A stretch of 10,814 nt of DNA from Baffinella frigidus (taxonomy: Eukaryota; Cryptophyceae; Cryptomonadales; Baffinellaceae). The stretch's first letter is position 1, and the number at the start of each line of letters is the position of its first letter. The DNA is taken from the NCBI GenBank assembly GCA_026770585.1, contig MU647178.1, positions 55,719 to 66,532 on the forward strand, read 5' to 3'. The notes under the pieces are model-generated. The model had not been told where the DNA came from and made no database searches. It worked only from the letters and a program-made list of their open reading frames with translations. Shown in pieces: positions 1 through 6,315 of this stretch. Both the position numbers and the translations under genes were made by a program.

Positions 1-17
1 GGGGGGGGGGGGGGGGG
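1..17. other. poly-G homopolymer at window edge
   Basis: Seventeen G residues open the window. There is no flanking sequence to interpret them. They may be a genuine homopolymer or an assembly or sequencing artefact. Confidence 0.8.
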
Positions 18-71
18 TCACAGCATGATGTGCGGTTGGAAACCATGATGTAGGCTTTGTACTGGAGTGTA

Positions 72-933
72 TCACACGACGGCCTCGCGGCCCCGCACCT
101 CTTCACGGAGCCTTTCCCACACGCTCTCCTCCAGAACTCGAATGCGCTCCAGCATCGCCCCCCTCTCCCTCGCCTCCCTTTAGGTCCTTCAGGTTCTTCG
201 AGCTCCCAACATAGGTGGACACTGGAACTTGTTCTGCAGAAAACCTCTCCCAACGGAGCTCCATCACCGTGTCTCGCATGGCTTGCCCCTTCAGCTCCAC
301 CTCGGTGAAGAGCATCTGGTGTTGCTCCTCCAGAGCGAGTTCTTCGACCGCTGCTACAGGGGTACCTCGCTCAGAAGAAACTGCCGCCCGCCTAGGACCA
401 CCGTAGAGCCCTAGGCATAGTCCTACTGTAGGGTCCTAGGAGGAGCGGGTTTCCTATGAGCGAGGTACCCCTGTACCCTCTGCGAGAACACAGTGCGGAA
501 GTGCTGGCGATGCGTCCTCCTCGCCTCCCCAGCCAGCTTAACGATGGGATACCATTATGGGCCTCCAGCCGACTTGTGGTCCTGGTGTGTGTGAGCAAGG
601 CAACCAATTGGTATACCTTCACATGCCCGATAAGGATACCCTTTAGCCGGTTTCTACCGCGATCCTCTGTGCAGGGGGGCTTGATGTGAACCGAAAGGAA
701 GCATGGCCTTTCTACAGAACCAGTTCCGGTGTCCGCCTATGTTGGGAGCTCGAAGAACCTGAAGGACCTAAAGGGCGCACGCGCGCCAGCTGCCCCTCGC
801 GTTCCATCCGCAGCGCAGCCATCTCCCCTCGGAGCGCCACCTCCGTGTCCTGCCTCTCCGACAGCTCCTGCTGCGCGCGCTCCCCATGCACCCGCCCCAG
901 CTCCCCAGCTCCCCCCTCCCCAGCAGCTCCCGT
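72..933 (-). CDS. Coiled-coil protein, 3' exons of a split gene (partial)
   Basis: Four minus-strand segments join into one charged helical reading frame. Exon A (933-781) follows a branch-point-like GACTAAC and the acceptor GGCATAG. It has 51 codons and includes EVALRGEMAALRMEREGQLA. Exon B (536-477, 20 codons) starts after TTAAG and includes EARRTHRQHF. Exon C (369-245) contains VEELALEEQHQMLFTEVELK. Exon D (177-72) contains MLERIRVLEESVWERLREEV and ends in TGA at 74-72. A/B join in phase 0; C/D join by AG+G, giving Arg. The high Glu/Arg/Leu content with heptad-like spacing indicates a coiled coil. The function is unknown. The intron between A and B is a dispersed repeat, that between B and C is a MITE, and that between C and D is a short copy of the same dispersed repeat. 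The frame B-to-C is continuous if the MITE and one TA are removed, so the MITE is either spliced or a disrupting insertion. A further donor in exon D (GAAGAG|GTGCGG) cannot be excluded. Confidence 0.6.
178..244 (-). repeat. Dispersed repeat copy 1, precisely an inferred 67-nt intron
   Basis: On the minus strand this begins GTTTTCTGCAG and ends GGACCTAAAG. It is the 3' part of a repeat also found at 539-776, 1020-1118 and 2824-3058, sharing CTATGTTGGGAGCTCGAAGA and CCTAAAG. Removing it with GT-AG boundaries joins two coiled-coil segments in frame (TGG GAG AG|G GAG GCG). Reading through instead gives a non-coil sequence, VPVSTYVGSSKNLKDLKG. Confidence 0.65.
355..475. mobile_element. MITE copy 1 (117 bp plus TA duplication)
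   Basis: The terminal inverted repeats are CAGGGGTACCTCGCTCA (357 onward) and the reverse complement ending CCCCTG at 473. TA flanks both sides, as in Tc1/mariner-derived Stowaway-like elements. There is no coding capacity. The interior has CCTAGGA/TCCTAGG and TACTGTAGG-like inverted motifs. It splits the coiled-coil frame at a GTA codon. Confidence 0.85.
537..780 (+). repeat. Dispersed repeat copy 2, full length, antisense inside an inferred intron
   Basis: The core 539-776 begins TAACGATGGGATACCA and ends GGACCTAAAG, and aligns throughout with the copy at 2824-3058. For the minus-strand coiled-coil gene the interval 780-537 is a GT...AG intron (GTGCGC...CGTTAAG) that joins exons A and B in phase 0. 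Element and intron therefore nearly coincide. Confidence 0.65.
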
Positions 934-1019
934 CTATGCCACAGCAAGTTAGTCCGGCTGTTGGCATTTTCGTGGTGGGTTGGGTCCAGGGGCCGCAGCC
1001 CGCAATCACCGTGTCCAAG

Positions 1020-1118
1020 AGGCCTGGTGTGATCCGAAAGGAAGCATGGCCTTTCTGCAGGATAAGTTCCGGTGTCCGCCTATGTTGGGAGCTCGAAGAA
1101 CCTAGAGGACCGAAAGGA
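1020..1118 (+). repeat. Dispersed repeat copy 3, 5'-truncated
   Basis: It shares GTGATCCGAAAGGAAGCATG, TTCCGGTGTCCGCCTATG and GGGAGCTCGAAGAACCTAGA with copies 2 and 4 but lacks their first ~140 bp. It lies between the ankyrin-like exon and coiled-coil exon A, so it is probably intronic and antisense to the gene. Confidence 0.75.
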
Positions 1119-1149
1119 TGTCGGAGAACCCCACGGGCCGGTGCAGAAC

Positions 1150-1219
1150 CGCAGCTGCCCTTTGTTATTCTGTGCGTCAAGGTCCACCCCAGCCTTCACC
1201 AGCACACCGCCGCGCTCGC
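1150..1219 (-). CDS. Ankyrin-repeat exon, probably same gene as the coiled coil
   Basis: After the acceptor CTCTGCAG (AG at 1221-1220) the minus strand reads VLVKAGVDLDAQNNKGQ. This matches the second helix, beta-turn and next-repeat start of an ankyrin repeat (consensus LLxxGADVNAxxxxGxT). The upstream continuation of this frame has a stop (TGA), which supports an exon start near 1219. The 3' boundary is uncertain: candidate donors are CTGCG|GTTCTG (exon end 1150) and one near 1132. Neither gives phase 0 into the coiled-coil exon at 933, so the connection is unproven. Ankyrin repeats mediate protein-protein contacts; no partner can be inferred. Confidence 0.55.
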
Positions 1220-1360
1220 CTGCAGAGCGCTGCGCCACGGCTTTTCATGTCAGTTCTCTCTGACGGGCAGCCTCACGCTCCCTGCTAGGATCCTGGCAGG
1301 GTTACATTCTCGCTCAACAAACGTCTCTCTCTTGCGCTGAGAGGTGTCCGTTCTATCCCG

Positions 1361-1425
1361 TAAGTGGCCAGTAGGTTCATACGCCCTACGGTAGGGCCCT
1401 AGGACCTGCCTAGGACCTCTTGGCC
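1361..1425 (+). repeat. 65-bp dispersed repeat, inverted partner at 5855-5919
   Basis: It reads TAAGTGGCCAGTAGG...CCTAGGACCTCTTGGCC and matches the reverse complement of 5855-5919 with two mismatches in 65. It sits next to a divergent MITE-like end (CAGGGTTACATTCTCGCTCA near 1297). Confidence 0.85.
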
Positions 1426-1441
1426 GTCAAATTTGACGGCC
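1422..1441. repeat. Perfect 20-bp palindrome
   Basis: GGCCGTCAAATTTGACGGCC is fully self-complementary. It directly abuts the 65-bp repeat. It could be a cruciform or a dimer-binding site, or the junction of an inverted duplication. Confidence 0.9.
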
Positions 1442-1482
1442 TGGGCACTTAAAAGATACCTGTCCGCACCGAGCACCGACGC

Positions 1483-1510
1483 TCGCGAGTGTTGCATCGC
1501 GAGTGTTGCA
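1483..1510. repeat. 14-bp tandem duplication
   Basis: TCGCGAGTGTTGCA occurs twice head to tail. The rest of 1260-1715 has no gene I can support. Confidence 0.85.
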
Positions 1511-1715
1511 TACATGTACACCCAGTAGGAGGTGGAGTTCGAATCCATCCGAAAAAAACTCGCAAGAGCGGCTGACACGGAGCACTGTAATTAGCACATA
1601 TGCGTAAGGGCAGCACGTCCTACGGGGCGTGCGAGGTGCGGTGCTGGCGCTAGTTGTTCGGCAATAAAATACCAATTTCTCTACACCCATGAAGCTCGTG
1701 ACTCCGGCTGACCTG

Positions 1716-1830
1716 TACAGGGTTACCTCGCTCAAAAGGAGCCGTCACAAGGAGCCACCACCCCCCCTCCTAGGACCACCGCAGGGCTATGACAGGTATT
1801 GGCCTACTGCAGGGATACCTCGTGTACAAG
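1716..1830. mobile_element. Degenerate MITE fragment
   Basis: The left end TACAGGGTTACCTCGCTCA and the interior CCCCTCCTAGGACC are recognisable. The right end is replaced by a second left-type end (CTGCAGGGATACCTCG, 1808-1823). Just upstream, an ATG at 1689 reads MKLVTPADL into the insertion point (again G before TA). That could be the start of a small plus-strand gene broken by the element, but nothing downstream supports it. Confidence 0.6.
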
Positions 1831-1904
1831 AACCTTTGACTGAATACGAAACGGATTCGACCTCTGCGTGTTTTTGATTTAAGAACGAGGGACTGATCGG
1901 ATAC

Positions 1905-2190
1905 AGGGCTGAAACCCTACACCCCAAATCCTGAACCCGTCCACGAGGTGCGCTTCACTGGGAGGGATAGCCTTGGATAGGCCCGCCTCAGGAGAGCTCT
2001 TGGAGCACCCGCGACACCCAGAATTTGAAACCCGAAACCCGAGACTCGAAACCCGAAACCCGAAACGGTGCCGCCATTCCGCCCTTTCACGAGGTCAAGA
2101 CCTTGCTAAACCCTGAACCCTAAACCCTACGTAATCCCAAATTATAAACTCTAGACCCTAGACCCTAGACCCTAGACCCCAGACCCTCGC
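1905..2190. repeat. Degenerate telomere-like CCCTAAA / CCCTAGA / CCCGAAA tracts
   Basis: Short imperfect runs include GAAACCCGAAACCCGA near 2030-2065, CTGAACCCTAAACCCTA near 2113 and four CTAGACC units near 2152-2180. No gene is apparent from 1840 to 2270. Confidence 0.7.
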
Positions 2191-2272
2191 CCAAAACAAA
2201 ATCCTTCCAAAAGCAGGGGTTTGCACAGGTGATGACCGTAAACCCCAACCCCCCTTCGGGAATCTTCCGGGT

Positions 2273-2325
2273 TAAAATTTAGGACCCTAAATTTTATCGG
2301 ATGGCCCCATCCGATGGGACCATCC
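2273..2325. repeat. Cluster of three adjacent hairpins
   Basis: TAAAATTTAGG/CCTAAATTTTA (2273-2283, 2286-2296) form an 11-bp stem with a 2-nt loop. CGGATGG/CCATCCG (2298-2304, 2307-2313) follows at once, then GATGG/CCATC. No poly-T tract or gene end marks it as a terminator. Confidence 0.75.
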
Positions 2326-2390
2326 GTCCGTCGAAGGTGAAAGCAAGGGGAATTTTTAAAGACCCGTTGTCGTCATGGGGCCTTTCAAGT

Positions 2391-2454
2391 AATGCGGTCG
2401 GGACGTAATGCGGTCGGGACGTGTAAGGGGGTGTAAGTGGTGCGGTCGGGACGT
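2391..2454. repeat. Short direct repeats with GCGGTCGGGACG
   Basis: TAATGCGGTCGGGACG occurs in tandem at 2391-2406 and 2407-2422; a third copy with TGGTGCGGTCGGGACG ends at 2454. Surrounding sequence is AT-richer than the rest and has no convincing gene. Confidence 0.8.
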
Positions 2455-2667
2455 TCCCAGACCTGTAGTAAAATGATCCGTGAATTTATGATCGTTTTAT
2501 TAGTGTTCCCTCCCGGTTTTGGTTGTTCCCTCCCTTTTTTTGTGGGCAACGGGAACAGTCTGACGCTTGTTTGGCTATTAAATTGCATGCACTAAAGAAA
2601 CCCGTAGCCCAATACTATATCCTTTACTTTTGGTATCTTGCTGCTATCGTTCTCTGACGCTTGGATT

Positions 2668-2766
2668 TCCCTCAACTTTGCTGACTTCCATACATTGGGG
2701 GAAACCTCTACACATCCACCTGTGTCTCTCCCTTAACTTTGCTGACCTCCGTACATTGGGGGTAAC
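2668..2766. repeat. 38-bp direct repeat pair
   Basis: Units at 2668-2705 and 2729-2766 share ACTTTGCTGAC, TACATTGGGGG and AAC with few differences. They are 61 bp apart start to start. No coding sense is evident. Confidence 0.8.
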
Positions 2767-2823
2767 TTCCCCATTTGTTTGGTTTGACATCTGAGGTATC
2801 CGTGGTTGGAGCTCCTATGAGCC

Positions 2824-3058
2824 TAACGATGGGATACCAGGGGCCTTCAGCCGACTTGCTGGTCCTGGTGTGTGTGCGAGTGTGAACCTATTTGGTTTAA
2901 CTCAAACGCCCGATGAGGATGCCCTTTAGCCGGTTTCTGCTGCGATCCTCTGCACCGGGGGGCCTGAATGTGATCCGAAAGGAAGCATGACTTTTCTGCA
3001 GAAAAAGTTCCAGTGTCCGCCTATGTTGGGAGCTCGAAGAACCTAGAGGACCTAAAGG
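2824..3058 (+). repeat. Dispersed repeat copy 4, full length
   Basis: It begins CTAACGATGGGATACCA and contains CCTTTAGCCGGTTTCT, the CTGCAGAAAAAGTTCC segment, GGGAGCTCGAAGAACCTAGA and the end GGACCTAAAGG. It is about 235 bp, matching copy 2. It has no terminal inverted repeats and no obvious duplication of target. No flanking exon is certain here. Confidence 0.8.
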
Positions 3059-3100
3059 CCGACTGTCCCCATAACGGGACGTCAGAGGCGTCTCTGATGC

Positions 3101-3538
3101 TCAGAATAGCTCCAAAACTAAATTCACGATGATTTGAGGATTCAGGTGTAAGGGTTTAGGGTTTAATGTCGAGGACGGCTCCTCCAGCTCTTGAAACACC
3201 AATCTACACCGGTATGTCCACGCCCCTCCCGTCGTCCCAGGACGCAGCGCCCCCGCGCTGAGCCCTATTCTCGCCCTTCCTAAGATCTTGGTGTCTGTGC
3301 ATACTGCGTGCACAGAGCAGAGCGCCCGGCGCAGCGCAGCATCCGCGCAGCGCACGCGCCCTTTCCCACCAGGACCAGTCTCCCTCACTGCTCCAAGGGT
3401 CACGGCCAGCGCCGGCTCTCCCGTGCGCGCATCCCCCCCTGCGCCTTTGGTCTCGCTCGCACGCATCTCATCGCGAGCGAGCCCAGCGCACAGAGCATCC
3501 CGAGCCCCCCGGTGCCCATCCGCCGGTGCATCGCGCAA
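3101..3538 (-). CDS. Possible GC-rich minus-strand reading frame, unrecognised
   Basis: An open frame runs through 3240-3538 with an internal ATG (about 3460) and segments such as GEPALAVTLGAVRETG and CADAALRRALCSVHAVC, which are alanine-rich and helix-compatible. The distal part reads into telomere-like sequence near 3150, where coding is unlikely. The GC-rich block 3240-3540 lies upstream of the plus-strand zinc-ribbon gene and of the minus-strand genes. It could equally be a CpG-rich shared promoter or 5' UTR. I recognise no domain. Confidence 0.25.
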   Translation of the reverse strand: MRDAPADGHRGARDALCAGLARDEMRASETKGAGGDARTGEPALAVTLGAVRETGPGGKGRVRCADAALRRALCSVHAVCTDTKILGRARIGLSAGALRPGTTGGAWTYRCRLVFQELEEPSSTLNPKPLHLNPQIIVNLVLELF

Positions 3539-3603
3539 GGTTTGAGGGTTTAGTGTTGGTCTAGAATTTAGTTTGGGTTTAGAGTTTGGGGTCTAGAAGG
3601 GGG

Positions 3604-3773
3604 CCCTTCCGGACTCGGCCACAACTAGACTGTGGTGCACGAAGCACTGTGCTGCGATTGTGGTTCGTGCAAATGCGTGCAACTTTCTTGCACGTGTCCG
3701 TGCGTCTAGTTTTGAGGGTAGGGGATTTAGAGCTAAACCCTGAGCCCCTTCCGGACTCAGCCACCACGAGACT
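3604..3773. repeat. 28-bp direct repeat, 142 bp apart
   Basis: CCCTTCCGGACTC begins units at 3604-3631 and 3746-3773, which agree at about 25 of 28 positions. Between them are a TTTAGGG-like tract and a Cys-codon-rich stretch (TGC TGC GAT TGT) without a supporting frame. The 5' exon of the downstream gene should lie in this vicinity or further upstream but was not identified. Confidence 0.7.
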
Positions 3774-3900
3774 CTCCACACTCCCCCACAACTGAAAGCC
3801 ACCTCTCCCTCCATAAGGCAAGGCGTGAACTTTCCGCAAAGTACCGAACACCTTTCCACAGAACCATGTCCACAACAACAGTATCCTATTTTTTTCGAAG

Positions 3901-5189
3901 GGCGTAGTAACGGCAACTTTCCACAAAACGCCGACGGCGCACAGTTCTGCGCTGGCTGCGGCAAGAACCCCCAGAACTCGGCGGCGCCCGCACCCGTTGC
4001 GGCGGCGCCCGCCCCGGACAACACCATGGTGAAGATGATGATGATGCAGGTTACGAGCCTCCCTCCCCGCGCCACTGTCTGATTTGCGGCCCCTTTTCCT
4101 CGGACGGCAGATCGCAGATCCCAGCGTTTCCCGCGTCCGCACAGACGAGGTGTTTCCCGGTCCTGCTCTTTCCACGAAAGGGCGCGGTGTCTGCCTAGGT
4201 TGTGAGCAATCAAAACCTAAAGGTGTTTTCCGCGGATGCAGATGATGGCAAACCAGCAGGCCCAGAACAACGCAATGATCGCCGGCGCCAACAACGTGTG
4301 CACCCCGAATCCCTGAACCCAAATCCCGAAACCCTGGGGCCGTCACCCGGAACCTGGAACCTGAAACCCGAACACCCCCCCTGAAAGTCCCAACACGGTT
4401 TACCCCTTCCTGTCAACCGCACACCACTGTTTGGCCCGAGCTTCCGCCTCGAAACCCGAACCCTAAGCTTTCTGCGGCTTAAGACCTTTACCAAGAGCTT
4501 TCCGCGAGATTTCCGTGCCGGTCTCTCTCAGCCGTGCTAAAAGAGAGACCTTTATCAACACCAGCACGGCCGCCAAGCAACCACATCACCGATAATAACC
4601 TGTTGTGCCTCCCCCGCACAGAACAACGGCGGAGGAGGCGCCACGATCATCAACAACAACAACTTCGGCGGGGGAGGCACCAGCGGCACCAACGTCACAG
4701 TCAACGTCCAGAACACCGTGGTCATCCGCAAGTTCTACGGCAAGAGGAATGCTACGCTAGACCTGAGGGTGGTCAATTGCAAAAGTCAACTCATCAGCAG
4801 GCGTGAGTCAACTTTTGGCAGAATGTACAGGATCCTGTACATTCTTCCCTTGTGTCAACTTATGATTGCTCCCGGTCACGTCTAAAGTAGCCCTGCTGGT
4901 GCGCGTACAGCTGCGCGTAACCCCCCGCCCCCCCCCTCCTGAGTTGAACCAGAGTCGTGATGCGCCCGATGGAGGCTGAAGGTCTTAGCGAGAGCGGTGA
5001 GGGGCAGCGATGCGCGGGTGCGTGCGAGAATGCCAGCTACGCCGTTAACGCTCTTTGCGCCCCGTGAAAGACCAGCTGGGGTGACTTTACACCTTTGTCA
5101 TCTTAGTGGAAACATGGCGCAGGCCCATGGACGAGAAAATCGTCCCGCAGACGGTCGCAGGCAAGGTCGCGAAGTGGTTCGGTCTCTAG
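3901..5189 (+). CDS. Zinc-ribbon protein with Asn/Gly-rich linker, four exons (5' partial)
   Basis: Exon a (3901 or 3945 to 4049) encodes ADGAQFCAGCGKNPQ, the second knuckle of a zinc ribbon, then an Ala/Pro linker and MVKMMMMQ. Exon b (4242-4295, 18 codons) reads MMANQQAQNNAMIAGANN. Exon c (4622-4802) begins NNGGGGATIINNNNFGGGG and continues with VTVNVQNTVVIRKFYGKR and TLDLRVVNCKSQLISR. Exon d (5107-5189) reads ETWRRPMDEKIVPQTVAGK and ends KWFGL then TAG. Junctions a/b and b/c are phase 0; c ends phase 1 at a consensus GTGAGT donor and d supplies TG, giving Leu. Acceptors are GGATGCAG, CCGCACAG and GTCATCTTAG. Introns are 192, 326 and 304 nt. The first CxxC should lie in an upstream exon not identified. 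A zinc ribbon binds zinc and usually nucleic acid or protein; the specific role is unknown. Four exons agreeing in phase make this the best-supported gene of the window. Confidence 0.75.
4820..4845. repeat. Perfect 26-bp palindrome inside an intron
   Basis: AGAATGTACAGGA / TCCTGTACATTCT is fully self-complementary with no loop. It is flanked by direct GTCAACTT copies at 4807-4814 and 4854-4861. It lies just after the donor (4803) of the zinc-ribbon gene's third intron. Confidence 0.9.
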
Positions 5190-5213
5190 TAAGTTGACGT
5201 CTAGTAAGTTGAC
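5186..5213. repeat. 15-bp tandem repeat overlapping a stop codon
   Basis: CTAGTAAGTTGACGT (5186-5200) is followed by CTAGTAAGTTGAC (5201-5213). The TAG stop of the zinc-ribbon gene is inside the first unit. Confidence 0.85.
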
Positions 5214-5285
5214 AGAGGTGTCAAGTCACCGGCTGGTCCTTCACGGGGCGTGGTCCCAGAAGGAACCACGGTGTGCACTCGCTCG

Positions 5286-5450
5286 TAAGCAGCACGCGAG
5301 GTGCGGGGTACAGGGGTACCTCGCTCATAAGCAACCATCCCCCCCTAGGACCCTACAGTAGGCCTATGCCTAGGACCCTATGGTGATCCTAGGGGGGTGG
5401 GCGTTTCTTATGAGCGAGGTACCCCTGTAAGCAGCACGCGAGGTGGGGGG
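5286..5450. repeat. 23-bp tandem pair split by a MITE
   Basis: TAAGCAGCACGCGAGGTG plus five further bases occupies 5286-5308 and recurs at 5428-5450 with one difference. The MITE sits exactly at the TA joining the units. Confidence 0.85.
5309..5429. mobile_element. MITE copy 2 (117 bp plus TA duplication)
   Basis: Ends CAGGGGTACCTCGCTCATAA and TTATGAGCGAGGTACCCCTG, flanked by TA, with the same length as copies 1 and 3. The interior has CCTAGGACCCTACAGTAGG and related inverted blocks. Confidence 0.9.
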
Positions 5451-5577
5451 TAGCTCGGGGGTGGACACCCTGAGAAACTTAGCCCCCCTAGGGGGAATAC
5501 ATGGGGGGCATGTTGGTATCAGTAATAAAGGTCTCGGCTCGTTCAGGGCCACTCTCTATTGCTGCATCCCTCGGGTT

Positions 5578-5734
5578 GGCCGACTATACTCAGGATTCGG
5601 TCAGGAGGACTCAGGATTTTGTCAAAATGACTCAGGATTCACTTGGAAGGTCTCAGACAAAGTTGACGGATGTGTGCCACACATCCAGCATGTCAACTTT
5701 AGAATAGTCGGCCTACAAGAGTGAGGCAGAGCTA
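5578..5734. mobile_element. AAGTTGAC-hairpin element, copy A
   Basis: Nested inverted repeats: GGCCGACTAT (5578-5587) with ATAGTCGGCC (5704-5713); AAAGTTGAC (5659-5667) with GTCAACTTT (5692-5700); inner GGATGTGTG/CACACATCC with a one-base loop. The right end GAGTGAGGCAGAGCTA matches copies at 9510-9650 and 10236-10371. Unlike those, it contains three 21-bp degenerate tandem units starting ACTCAGGATT at 5588, 5609 and 5630. Confidence 0.75.
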
Positions 5735-5766
5735 AAAAAACGCTCCTCAGCTAGGATTCTGCAGGA

Positions 5767-5919
5767 CAGGGTTACCTTGCTCATAAGGAGGCGCACCCCC
5801 CTAGGACCCTTCAGTAGGGTCCTATGGGGGCACCCCCCTAGGACCCTACCTACTGGCCAAGAGGTCCTAGGCAGGTCCTAGGGCCCTACTGTAGGGCGTA
5901 TGAGCCTACTGGCCACTTA
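5767..5919. mobile_element. Composite MITE fragment ending in the 65-bp repeat
   Basis: A left end CAGGGTTACCTTGCTCATAA (5767) is followed by CCTAGGACCC blocks but no matching right end. The tail 5855-5919 is the inverse of 1361-1425. CCTACTGGCC is repeated directly at 5849 and 5905. Confidence 0.7.
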
Positions 5920-5920
5920 A

Positions 5921-6100
5921 GGGATTGGCGGAACCCTTCACGGTCGAGGACGCGCCGCTCGTACAGGGGTACCTCGCTCATAAGACCCCCCCCCCCCCTA
6001 GGACCCTACAGTAGGCCTATTCCTAGGGCCCTATGGTGATCCCAGGGGGGTGGGCGTTTCTTATGAGCGAGGTGCCCCTGCAGCCTACGTTTCACAGGGT
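5921..6100 (+). CDS. Possible short exon pair interrupted by a MITE
   Basis: Plus strand 5921-5960 reads GLAEPFTVEDAPL up to the MITE, after an AG (CACTTAAG). If MITE copy 3 and one TA are removed, the frame continues LVAYVSQ, with the last base of TA mutated in the downstream copy. A possible donor follows (CAGG|GTGTGC). The segment is acidic and unlike MITE sequence, but it is short and no domain is recognisable. Confidence 0.3.
5962..6082. mobile_element. MITE copy 3 (117 bp)
   Basis: Left TA and CAGGGGTACCTCGCTCATAA; right end CTTATGAGCGAGGTGCCCCTG followed by CA where TA is expected. It is very close to copy 2, sharing CCTACAGTAGGCCTAT, which suggests recent spread. Confidence 0.85.
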
Positions 6101-6182
6101 GTGCGGCGTGGGCAGGGTCGGTAGGGTCGGTAGGGTGTGGGGGGTTTACTTCCCTGACCAGAGAGCGCCTCCTGCGGACCTG

Positions 6183-6314
6183 TACATGGGGTACCTCGCA
6201 CATACGGAGCCGCACCCCCGTAGGACCCTACAGTAGGTCTAAGTAGGTCTAAGATAGCCCTACGGTGGTCCTGGGGGGGGGGTTGCGGCTCCTTATGAGC
6301 GAGGTACCCCTGTA
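6183..6314. mobile_element. MITE copy 4 (128 bp, internal 10-bp duplication)
   Basis: Ends CATGGGGTACCTCGCACAT and ATGAGCGAGGTACCCCTG, with TA on both sides. A duplicated GTAGGTCTAA block near 6235-6252 accounts for its extra length. The left end is more diverged than those of copies 2 and 3. Between copies 3 and 4 lies a small GGGTCGGTA tandem (about 6115-6135). Confidence 0.85.
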
Positions 6315-6315
6315 C

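Noticed and set aside
354-476. MITE copy 1 spliced exactly at its TA edges (GTACAG...CTGTAG)
   Set aside because: That 123-nt intron would remove four target bases and shift the coiled-coil frame; the internal acceptor giving 107 nt fits better.
729-1340. Plus-strand 203-codon open frame
   Set aside because: It runs across two copies of the dispersed repeat and is antisense to coiled-coil and ankyrin-like coding sequence.
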